NCBI GenBank assembly: GCA_937907395.1
Contig: CALCII010000016.1
Location: 124,001 to 188,000, forward strand
Length of the DNA: 64,000 bases
Reading direction: 5' to 3'
From: an uncultured Chitinophagaceae bacterium
GTDB taxonomy: Bacteria > Bacteroidota > Bacteroidia > Chitinophagales > Chitinophagaceae
Part shown: positions 31,682 through 39,234 of the stretch, in pieces
Position numbering within the stretch: position 1 is the stretch's first letter
How the letters are laid out: each line of letters opens with the position of its first letter
The notes under the pieces: generated by a model
The model's database searches: none
What the model saw: only the letters and a program-made list of their open reading frames with translations
Told to the model about the DNA's origin: nothing
Translations under genes and position numbers: made by a program

Positions 31682-33109
31682 TTGCCATACGAACCTATTT
31701 CTGTATTTGATATGTTCAAAATTGGTGTGGGGCCATCCAGCAGTCACACACTGGGCCCATGGCGTGCAGCACAACAATTCATTCGTTCCATTGAAGAAAA
31801 GTATGGGTTTACAAACGTAAAAACCATACGTGTGCTGCTTTATGGTTCATTGGCAAAAACAGGGAAAGGCCACGGCACAGATGTGGCTGTGCAGCTTGGT
31901 TTGTGTGGAGAAGATCCGGTAACATTTGATGTGGAATCCATTGATGCACGCATTAATGATATAGCCCGCATGAAGGAGTTGTTGCTGGGCGGGAAGCATG
32001 AAGTACCATTTGATCCCAGGGAGGATATTGAATTCCTGCTCAACGAAAGTTTGTCCTTCCATCCCAATGCACTTACTTTTCTGGCTACGTTTTCAAACGA
32101 TACAGCCATTGCAGAAACCTATTATTCAATCGGTGGGGGATTTGTGGTTCAGGAAAAAATACAGGACAATAAGAAGAACGAAACTCATCTTCCGTTTCCG
32201 ATTGATACTGCCGATGATTTATTGCACTGGTGTATGAAAACCGGCATGAGCATCAGTGATATTGTATTGGAAAATGAACATGCCTGGCGGGAAGAACAAA
32301 AAACAAGAGAGGGCCTGTTGCAAATATGGAACGTAATGGCTTCTTGTATGTACCGTGGTTGCCATACTCAGGGTTTGCTACCCGGCGGATTGAATGTAAA
32401 ACGCAGGGCTTACGAACTTAATAAGAAACTGATTGGAAATGCAGCTTACCACGATTTTGAATCCTGGGTAAAAGCGATTGCTGCCGGAGGAAATTCCTTT
32501 CAATATATTCTCGATTGGGTAAGCTGTTTTGCGTTGGCTGTAAACGAAGAAAATGCATCCTTTGGACGTGTGGTTACTGCACCCACCAATGGAGCAGCAG
32601 GGGTGATCCCGGCAGTACTGCAATATTTCATCACTTTCTGTAATGGAAATACCCAGGACCAGATCATTCGCTTCCTGGCTACTGCATCGGAAGTTGGAAG
32701 TATTTTCAAAAAAGGGGCCACCATCTCTGCTGCCATGGGTGGATGCCAGGCAGAAATTGGGGTTTCTTCTGCCATGGCTGCGGCAGCCCTTACAGAATGT
32801 TTGGGCGGCACCCAGCGACAGGTGCTGATGGCAGCTGAAATTGCCATGGAACATCACCTGGGGCTTACCTGTGATCCCATTGGCGGCTTGGTGCAGGTGC
32901 CTTGCATTGAACGAAACACCATGGGGGCCATCAAAGCCATTACCGCTTCCCAGCTGGCCCTTCAAAGTACGCCTGATTACGCCAAAGTATCGCTGGATGC
33001 AGTTGTAAAAACCATGTGGGAAACCGCCCAGGATATGAACCACAAGTACAAAGAAACGGCCGAAGGTGGGTTGGCGGTGCATATTCCCCTCTCTCTCAGT
33101 GAGTGTTAA
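31682..33109 (+). CDS. sdaA: L-serine ammonia-lyase, iron-sulfur dependent, one chain
   Basis: Deaminates L-serine to pyruvate and ammonia using a [4Fe-4S] cluster. Seen over 475 residues: beta domain with ISVFDMFKIGVGPSSSHTLG, GSLAKTGKGHGTD and a GGGFVV segment; alpha domain with APTNGAAGVIPA, SEVGSIFKKGATISAAMGGC; and cluster cysteines in AMGGCQAE, LTCDPIGG and VPCIERN. Both domains are fused as in SdaA of E. coli. The start is taken as TTG 31682 (reading PYEPISVFDMF), because the first in-frame ATG at 31712 would remove the conserved S-V-F-D. TTG starts are uncommon here. No promoter recognised close by. Confidence 0.93.
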   Translation: MPYEPISVFDMFKIGVGPSSSHTLGPWRAAQQFIRSIEEKYGFTNVKTIRVLLYGSLAKTGKGHGTDVAVQLGLCGEDPVTFDVESIDARINDIARMKELLLGGKHEVPFDPREDIEFLLNESLSFHPNALTFLATFSNDTAIAETYYSIGGGFVVQEKIQDNKKNETHLPFPIDTADDLLHWCMKTGMSISDIVLENEHAWREEQKTREGLLQIWNVMASCMYRGCHTQGLLPGGLNVKRRAYELNKKLIGNAAYHDFESWVKAIAAGGNSFQYILDWVSCFALAVNEENASFGRVVTAPTNGAAGVIPAVLQYFITFCNGNTQDQIIRFLATASEVGSIFKKGATISAAMGGCQAEIGVSSAMAAAALTECLGGTQRQVLMAAEIAMEHHLGLTCDPIGGLVQVPCIERNTMGAIKAITASQLALQSTPDYAKVSLDAVVKTMWETAQDMNHKYKETAEGGLAVHIPLSLSEC

Positions 33110-33245
33110 ATAAAAGATAATCGGATATTTGGGGTGAACGATTTTTTTTCAAAACTGTTCATTAGGCTCAACTATTTACAAGGTTCTTTGTTAAGCACTT
33201 GTAATCGTTTTTAGTAACATTCTTTAACAAACCCGATTTGTAGTA

Positions 33246-34943
33246 ATGGCAGACGTAACAACCGACAGAATTCTGAAGAACCCCCTTATCCGCTTATGGC
33301 AGGTACTTAAACTGGAAGGCCGTGAAATTAGCTCCATTTATTTTTATGCCATTCTCGCCGGGTTGCTGGCGTTAACTGTACCGCTGGGTATACAGGCAAT
33401 CATCAATTTCGTATTGGCAGGCTCCGTATCCACTTCCATGGTGGTTTTAATTATCATGGTTGTATTGGGTGTTTTCTTTGGCGGATTGCTGCAGGTGGGA
33501 CAAATGAAAGTGATTGAAAAAATTCAACAACGGATTTTTGCCCGCTATACGTTTGAATTTGCCTGGCGCATCCCCAAACTGGATTTGCAAAAAGTAGATG
33601 ATTATTATTTGCCAGAAATGGTCAATCGTTTCTTTGATGTAATTGTACTCCAGAAAAGCCTGAGCCGTTTGTTGCTTGATATTCCAATTGCCACTATTCA
33701 GATTATATTCGGACTAACCCTTCTTTCCTTATACGCAAATATTTTCATTGTCTTCAGTTTGCTGGTAGTATTACTCATTTATGTGATTTTATATACAACC
33801 GGAGGAAGAGGGCTAAAAACTTCACTCGATGAAAGTGATTACAAATACCAGGTGGCAAGCTGGCTGGAAGAAGTAGCCAGAGTATTAAAATCATTCAGGT
33901 TTTCCAAAGGGACTTCTTTACCCGTAGAAAAAACAGATATTCTTGTTTCCAAATATGTGGATGCCAGATCTAGCCATTTCCGCATTTTATTATTGCAATA
34001 CTGGTCACTCATTGCTTTTAAAGTGATTATTACAGCAGGGATGCTGATCGTGGGAAGTATATTGCTGGTTCAGAACCAGATCAACATCGGACAGTTTGTG
34101 GCTGCAGAAATTGTTATTCTTTCTGTTCTTGCATCGGTAGAAAAATTTATTCAGAGCCTGGATAAAGTGTACGATTTACTCACCAGCCTCGAGAAACTGG
34201 GTAAAATACTCGACAAACCTTTGGAGAAAGAAGGGACGCTAAAAGTAGTGCACGAAGGAAAAGGATTTTCTGTTGCAATGCACCAACTCTCTTTTGGTTA
34301 CAACAGCGAAAAACAATCTGTCCGCAATATTCAGTTTGACATAAAAAGTGGAACCAAAGTTTGTATCATGGGGCCTGAAGGTTCAGGCAAATCCACACTT
34401 ATAAAATTACTTACAGGCTCTTATCAAACATTTGAAGGAGATATACTGGTTGATGGGATTCCCATTGGTAATTATCATCCCGATTCATTGCGTTCAGAAA
34501 TAGGAATCCTCTTTAATCAACAGGATATATTTGATGGTACATTATATGAAAATATTTCATTAGGCGCCGCCAGTTGCACTACGGCTGAAATTATGAACCT
34601 GGCCGAAAAAATAGGACTTAACGGTTTTATTGCTTCTCTGAAACAAGGATTTGATACCAATATTGAACAAACCGGCAGGCGCTTACCCGATGGCACCATT
34701 CGCCGGATCCTTTTATTAAGAGCGTTGGTATTGCAACCACGCTTGTTATTGCTGGAAGAACCATGGGCTGGATTTGATGAAAAAAGTCAGCAAATGATTC
34801 AGAATTACCTGCTGAGGGAAATTCCTTCCACTACCAGTTTGATTATTTCAAATGATGAATCCTTCGCAAGAAACAGTGATTACGTGATTTACATGGAGAA
34901 TGGAAAAATTATTAAACAAGGAAAACCTTCTGAAATTCTTTAA
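33246..34943 (+). CDS. ABC transporter, fused membrane and non-canonical nucleotide-binding domain
   Basis: Half-size exporter of 565 residues in a three-gene set with a HlyD-type adaptor and TolC-type channel. Seen: about five to six membrane helices (about 30-300), no N-terminal peptidase domain, and a nucleotide domain with intact Walker A GPEGSGKST (about 376-384) and Q-loop FNQQDIFDGTLYENI. The rest departs from rule: the LSGGQ signature is LPDGTIR (about 479), Walker B has Glu for Asp (LLLLEEPWAGFD, about 500) though the catalytic Glu stays, and the H-loop His is missing (IISNDESF). I believe relatives in the phylum share this, so it is probably a subfamily trait. Substrate unknown. Confidence 0.85.
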   Translation: MADVTTDRILKNPLIRLWQVLKLEGREISSIYFYAILAGLLALTVPLGIQAIINFVLAGSVSTSMVVLIIMVVLGVFFGGLLQVGQMKVIEKIQQRIFARYTFEFAWRIPKLDLQKVDDYYLPEMVNRFFDVIVLQKSLSRLLLDIPIATIQIIFGLTLLSLYANIFIVFSLLVVLLIYVILYTTGGRGLKTSLDESDYKYQVASWLEEVARVLKSFRFSKGTSLPVEKTDILVSKYVDARSSHFRILLLQYWSLIAFKVIITAGMLIVGSILLVQNQINIGQFVAAEIVILSVLASVEKFIQSLDKVYDLLTSLEKLGKILDKPLEKEGTLKVVHEGKGFSVAMHQLSFGYNSEKQSVRNIQFDIKSGTKVCIMGPEGSGKSTLIKLLTGSYQTFEGDILVDGIPIGNYHPDSLRSEIGILFNQQDIFDGTLYENISLGAASCTTAEIMNLAEKIGLNGFIASLKQGFDTNIEQTGRRLPDGTIRRILLLRALVLQPRLLLLEEPWAGFDEKSQQMIQNYLLREIPSTTSLIISNDESFARNSDYVIYMENGKIIKQGKPSEIL

Positions 34944-34952
34944 TGATATTTT

Positions 34953-36323
34953 ATGGCAGTTGAATTATTATCACCGGATATAGAAGCGAAAGTAGGAAAG
35001 AAGCTGAAGGCTTTTGATCATATTTATCGTCAGGGTAAAAAGAGCAATGTAAAGCAGGTGTTCTATGCTGTACTCATCATTATACTAGCTGTCTTATTTA
35101 TTCCATGGACGCAGAACATTAAAAGCGATGGAACCGTAACAACATTACGGCAGGAACAACGTCCGCAGCAAATGAACAATATCATCCCCGGTCGTATTGT
35201 GAAATGGTGGGTGAAAGAAGGTGATTATGTAAAGAAAGGCGACACCATCGTGCAGCTGGCAGAAATCAAAGACGATTACCTGGATCCTAATTTGCTGAAT
35301 CGAACAGAGCAGCAGTTAACCGCTGAGCAGGTGACCATTGATTATTACAAAAGTAAAGTCGCTGCAACCGGGCAACAGATCACAGCCATGCAGGATGAAT
35401 TAAACCTGAAGTTGAAAAGCATCGAGAATAAAATGGTGCAAACGCAACGCAAAGTGCAGAGTGATAGTATGAAAGTGATTGCAGCACAAAATGAAATGCA
35501 GGTGGCCGATCGTCAGCTTGAAGGTGCCACACGTATGTATGAACAGGGTGTGATTCCTTTAACAGAATATGAACGTCGAAAAGTGGCACACCAGAATGTG
35601 TATGCAAAGCTGGTGAGTGCGCAAAACGATTTCAGCAACAGTAAACAGGATTTACTGATCATTCAATTGGAACGTGGTGCCACCATTCAGAATTACAATG
35701 AAAAAATTGCCAAAGCACAGGGCGACCAGTTTCAATCGCAATCACAAATTGCAGGCGGACAAGGAAAGGTAGCCAAGCTGCAAAACCAGTTTGATAACTA
35801 CAGAATCAGGAGCGGACAATACTATGTATTAGCACCGCAGGACGGACAGGTGATTAAAGCAAAGAAATCGGGTATCAATGAAGTGGTGAAAGAAGGCGAT
35901 ATGATTGTGGAAATTATTCCCAAAGAATACCAGTTGGCTGCAGAAATATGGGTGAAGCCAATGGATCTGCAATTACTCAGCATCAATCAGAAAGTGCGTT
36001 TTATGTTTGATGGATTTCCCGCTATCGTGTTCAGTGGATGGCCTGCTGCTTCTTATGGAACCTTTGGAGGAAAAGTAGTGGCTATTGAAAGTAACCGGAG
36101 CGACAATGGGTTGTTTCGTGTATTAGTTGCAGAAGACCCCAAAGATCGTCCCTGGCCCAAGGAGTTAAAGCTGGGCACCGGTACTGTAAGTTTTGCATTG
36201 CTCAAAGATGTACCTGTATGGTATGAGTTGTGGCGGCAGATCAACGGGTTCCCTCCCGATTTTTATAAAACGAAATCAGAAGAGAAAACTGGTGGTAAGG
36301 AATTGGAGAAACACAAATATTAA
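34953..36323 (+). CDS. HlyD-type membrane fusion protein
   Basis: Periplasmic adaptor of 456 residues linking the ABC protein to the outer-membrane channel. Seen: a cytoplasmic N-terminus, one transmembrane helix (about 36-55, VFYAVLIIILAVLFIPW), the half-lipoyl strand IIPGRIVKWWVKEGDYVKKG with its partner VLAPQDGQVIKAKKSG near 295, a long antiparallel coiled coil (about 110-280) rich in Gln and Lys, and a beta-barrel end (FMFDGFPAIVFSGWPAASYG). It begins nine bases after the ABC gene and is followed by the TolC-like gene 21 bases on, so all three are one operon. Confidence 0.92.
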   Translation: MAVELLSPDIEAKVGKKLKAFDHIYRQGKKSNVKQVFYAVLIIILAVLFIPWTQNIKSDGTVTTLRQEQRPQQMNNIIPGRIVKWWVKEGDYVKKGDTIVQLAEIKDDYLDPNLLNRTEQQLTAEQVTIDYYKSKVAATGQQITAMQDELNLKLKSIENKMVQTQRKVQSDSMKVIAAQNEMQVADRQLEGATRMYEQGVIPLTEYERRKVAHQNVYAKLVSAQNDFSNSKQDLLIIQLERGATIQNYNEKIAKAQGDQFQSQSQIAGGQGKVAKLQNQFDNYRIRSGQYYVLAPQDGQVIKAKKSGINEVVKEGDMIVEIIPKEYQLAAEIWVKPMDLQLLSINQKVRFMFDGFPAIVFSGWPAASYGTFGGKVVAIESNRSDNGLFRVLVAEDPKDRPWPKELKLGTGTVSFALLKDVPVWYELWRQINGFPPDFYKTKSEEKTGGKELEKHKY

Positions 36324-36344
36324 CAGGGGGGGCAGCAGTATAAC

Positions 36345-37790
36345 ATGAAGAGGTATAACATCAATATAAAACCGGCGGGGCTATACTTTCGGAGACTTCA
36401 ACTGGTAACAACATTTACCTTGTTGATGTTTGCTGCAACGGCACAGGATTCTGTTCGTGTAATGACTGAGGAACAATTCCTGTCTGTTGTACGTGCCAAT
36501 CATCCATTGGCAAAACAAGCTGCCTTGTTTGTGGAGCAGGCAAGGGCTGAGTTGTTATCTGTAAGAGGAAATTTTGATCCTTTCTTTACGTTCGATAACA
36601 ACCGCAAAACATTCGACGGAAAAAATTATTTCAACTATACAAACGGTGAGCTGGTGATTCCTACATGGCTGGGGATAGAAGCGTATGCAGGCATTGAAAA
36701 TAATTTTGGCGATTACATTAATACAGAAAAAACTACCGGACGAACTTCTTATGCCGGATTGAGTGTGCCGTTAATGAAAGACCTGGTTGTTGATAAAAGG
36801 AGAACAGCGTTGAAACAGGCACAATTGTACACCAAACAATCAGTAGCCGAGCAACGCAATGCGGTCAACGACTTATTGCTGAATGCTTACCAGGCTTACT
36901 GGAACTGGGCTAAAGACTACCAGGTATTTCTGATTCTGGAAAACACCATTCGCTTGAATGAGTTTCGATATGAACTGGTGAAAGTTTCGTTTCAAAACGG
37001 CGACAGAGCAGGTATTGATACAACCGAAGCATTGGCTCAGCTGCAGAATTTTCTCCAGCAAAGGGAAGAAGCCTGGCTCAAATACCGCAAATCATCCTTG
37101 GAATTATCCACTTATCTGTGGAGGAATGATAACAAGCCGGTATATCTTACCGATCGTGTGATTCCGGACACTGCTTGGAGCACACAAAATTTCCGCCAGT
37201 ACAATGTGCAGGCACTAACGGAATGGCTCACCCGCACATTGGCCAATCATCCCAAGCTGCAGGTGATTGATTATAAACTACAATCGCTGGAAGTAGAAAG
37301 AAGATTGAAGTTTCAAAGCTTATTGCCTAAGGTGGACCTCAAGTACAATTTTCTGCAAAAAGGATATGGAGTGGCAGAAGGAGTGAACCTGAATTTTTTT
37401 GAGAACAATTACAAATTTGGATTAAATATTGCAGTGCCCATTCCTAACAGATCGGGAATCGGACAATATCGTTCGGCTAAAATCAAATTGCAGGTAACCG
37501 ATCTAGACAGGTATTTCACTCAGAATACTATTGAAAATAAAGTACGGTTCCATTACAACGAAGTACTTAACCTGCAAAAACAAATCAGCATTTATGAGCA
37601 GGCCGTGCAGAACTATCAAAAACTGTTTGAAGCAGAGCAATTAAAATTTTCATTGGGGGAAACAACCTTATTTCTGCTCAATACACGAGAAAACAAAGTA
37701 CTTGAAGCTTCGCAGAAATTACTGGAGCTGAAAGCAAAATTCTACCAGTCGCTGGCAGCGTTGAACTGGGCTAGCGGGGAGTTGAGATAG
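36345..37790 (+). CDS. TolC-family outer-membrane efflux channel
   Basis: Outer-membrane exit duct of 481 residues completing the export system. Seen: signal peptide (about 17-34, RRLQLVTTFTLLMFAATAQ); the opening MTEEQFLSVVRANHPLAKQA typical of TolC first helices; two long helical repeats (around 130-250 and 330-460); and beta strands at about 70-110 and 330-360 for the barrel, e.g. GLNIAVPIPNRSGIGQYR, FSLGETTLFLLNTRE. No cargo gene with a recognisable export signal sits next to the operon, so the substrate (peptide, bacteriocin-like, glycolipid or drug) is open. Confidence 0.92.
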   Translation: MKRYNINIKPAGLYFRRLQLVTTFTLLMFAATAQDSVRVMTEEQFLSVVRANHPLAKQAALFVEQARAELLSVRGNFDPFFTFDNNRKTFDGKNYFNYTNGELVIPTWLGIEAYAGIENNFGDYINTEKTTGRTSYAGLSVPLMKDLVVDKRRTALKQAQLYTKQSVAEQRNAVNDLLLNAYQAYWNWAKDYQVFLILENTIRLNEFRYELVKVSFQNGDRAGIDTTEALAQLQNFLQQREEAWLKYRKSSLELSTYLWRNDNKPVYLTDRVIPDTAWSTQNFRQYNVQALTEWLTRTLANHPKLQVIDYKLQSLEVERRLKFQSLLPKVDLKYNFLQKGYGVAEGVNLNFFENNYKFGLNIAVPIPNRSGIGQYRSAKIKLQVTDLDRYFTQNTIENKVRFHYNEVLNLQKQISIYEQAVQNYQKLFEAEQLKFSLGETTLFLLNTRENKVLEASQKLLELKAKFYQSLAALNWASGELR

Positions 37791-37838
37791 ATATTGTAGT
37801 GCTTGTAAATTGTTTCCTTTCTACTATTATTTATTACC

Positions 37839-38216
37839 TCAGGAAGCAGGTGGTTCATCTTGTTCCCATTCATCGTAGTTACGCTTTAGTGCCCATAAGC
37901 CGCCTAATAAAATTACTGACAAAACTAGCCCAACAATCAAACCTATAAAGAAGAATAGAATAAAAGCAGCAATAATGAGATAAATGCGGATACCCACTTT
38001 CTTATATTCATCTTCATACAATTGATAATTACTAACAAGTTGGTATCCAATCACGCTTGCATATAAAAGGAATCCCCATTCCACAATACCGAGAAAAAAC
38101 AGAAGTGAAACTGTGCCTTGACCTATTAATGTGAATACACCACTGATTAGTAATCCAAGCGCTGACAAAAGGATCGCAATTATAGAGAAGATTTTTACAG
38201 TTGACTTTTTAAACAT
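37839..38216 (-). CDS. Four-helix membrane protein, unknown function
   Basis: Protein of 125 residues, no family recognised. Seen: four hydrophobic segments (about 8-30, 35-58, 76-95 and 96-108), a short loop LVSNYQLYEDEYKKVG between helices two and three, and an acidic soluble tail (NYDEWEQDEPPAS). ATG 38216 (MFKKSTVKI) is used; the three codons further upstream begin with TTG. It ends 48 bases from the TolC-like stop, convergent, and starts 53 bases from the next reverse gene. Could be a small integral regulator or stress protein, but nothing in the sequence decides. Confidence 0.65.
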   Translation of the reverse strand: MFKKSTVKIFSIIAILLSALGLLISGVFTLIGQGTVSLLFFLGIVEWGFLLYASVIGYQLVSNYQLYEDEYKKVGIRIYLIIAAFILFFFIGLIVGLVLSVILLGGLWALKRNYDEWEQDEPPAS

Positions 38217-38269
38217 GGTATGCAATACTTGAGATTTTTAATTTTTTAGACTAAGAAGTTGATCCTTTA

Positions 38270-38689
38270 TTATGCATTCAGCAACACATCAATCTCAAAT
38301 TTCTTCATTTTTAAAAATGCCTGCATCACTCTGGGGCCTCGTTCCGGATCATTCATAAGTGATCCTAAAATAACCGGCACTACCTGCCATGAAATGCCAA
38401 ATTTATCTTTCAACCAACCGCACATACTTTCACTACCACCTTCGGTGAGTTTGTACCAGTAATGATCAATTTCTTCCTGCGATTCACATTCAATCACAAA
38501 CGAAACGGATTCGTTAAACTCAAATTTTGGGCCGCCATTCAGTCCCATGAATTTTCTTCCGTTTAATTCAAACAATACTACAATCGGGTTTTGGGAAATG
38601 ATTTTTGAATTGGGGAAAACGGAACAATAAAATTGTGCTGCTTCCAACGCATTATTGGAAAACCAAAGGCAGGGATAAAGAGGATTCAT
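38270..38689 (-). CDS. VOC family protein (PhnB/YjdN-like)
   Basis: Small cytoplasmic protein of 139 residues with the glyoxalase/bleomycin-resistance (VOC) fold of the PhnB-type group, often annotated 3-demethylubiquinone methyltransferase-like. Seen: PCLWFSNNALEAAQFYCSVF at the start, NGRKFMGLNGGPKFEFNESVSF in the middle, and GWLKDKFGISWQVVP with VMQAFLKMKKFEID at the end, all characteristic of this group. Metal-binding residues cannot be fixed from sequence alone. Substrate unknown. Lies 49 bases from the SRPBCC gene upstream in the same direction; the pair recurs with stress-type accessory genes. Confidence 0.82.
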   Translation of the reverse strand: MNPLYPCLWFSNNALEAAQFYCSVFPNSKIISQNPIVVLFELNGRKFMGLNGGPKFEFNESVSFVIECESQEEIDHYWYKLTEGGSESMCGWLKDKFGISWQVVPVILGSLMNDPERGPRVMQAFLKMKKFEIDVLLNA

Positions 38690-38738
38690 TAATTGGTGTT
38701 TTAGATGAAAGAATGCAGGCGTAAAACCATTTCATTTG

Positions 38739-39149
38739 CTATAACGATTCAACATAGCTTTTAAAGCTGTTAAGGATTGCCTGCCAGCCCGCCTGCTGAA
38801 ATTCATGCGGGTGCATATCTTCTGCATCAAAATGTTCGGTAACAATTGTGTGATTGTCCTGCACAGAGAATTCAACGACTACATTTCGCCCGTCACCTAA
38901 TGTATATTCAATCCGTTCATAAGGAATCACAACCGTATAGGTTCCTCCAAAATCAAAACCCATACTTCCATCCTTTGCTTCCATACGTGCTTTTAGTGTG
39001 CCTCCGGGGCGTAAATCATTTTCGGCGAAGGGAGTGTGCCAGTCGGGAGAAGCCTGGTTCCATTTGGTAATATGTTCGGGACTGTTCCAGTAGTTCCATA
39101 CTTCCTGTACTGGTGCTGAAATGGCGGCAGTAACGCTAAGTGTTGTCAT
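38739..39149 (-). CDS. SRPBCC (AHSA1-like) family protein
   Basis: Predicted START-like helix-grip protein of 136 residues, AHSA1/polyketide cyclase type. Seen: the opening VTAAISAPVQEVWNYWNSPE, TKWNQASPDWHTPFAENDL, RPGGTLKARMEAKDGS, IEYTLGDGRNVVVEF and the closing GWQAILNSFKSYVESL helix, the usual family order. Such proteins bind hydrophobic ligands in a deep pocket; the ligand here is unknown. It stands upstream of the VOC gene in the same direction and may share its transcript. The M1 peptidase gene upstream ends in its own terminator. Confidence 0.85.
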   Translation of the reverse strand: MTTLSVTAAISAPVQEVWNYWNSPEHITKWNQASPDWHTPFAENDLRPGGTLKARMEAKDGSMGFDFGGTYTVVIPYERIEYTLGDGRNVVVEFSVQDNHTIVTEHFDAEDMHPHEFQQAGWQAILNSFKSYVESL

Positions 39150-39182
39150 AGTATTTTGTTTATATCTGTAATGTTACAAAAT

Positions 39183-39216
39183 AAAAAAATGACCGCCATA
39201 TTACAGCGGTCATTTT
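39183..39216 (-). terminator. Terminator of the M1 peptidase gene
   Basis: Stem AAAATGACCGC (39186-39196) with GCGGTCATTTT (39206-39216), nine-base loop. The A run on the plus strand is a T run for the reverse transcript, 18 bases past the stop at 39235. Confidence 0.85.
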
Positions 39217-39234
39217 TAGCTTTTGATTTTTTAC

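Noticed and set aside
36325..36332. Run of G residues between HlyD-type and TolC-type genes
   Set aside because: A homopolymer of seven or eight G in a 21-base intergenic gap; could be slippage-prone, but no promoter spacing is affected.
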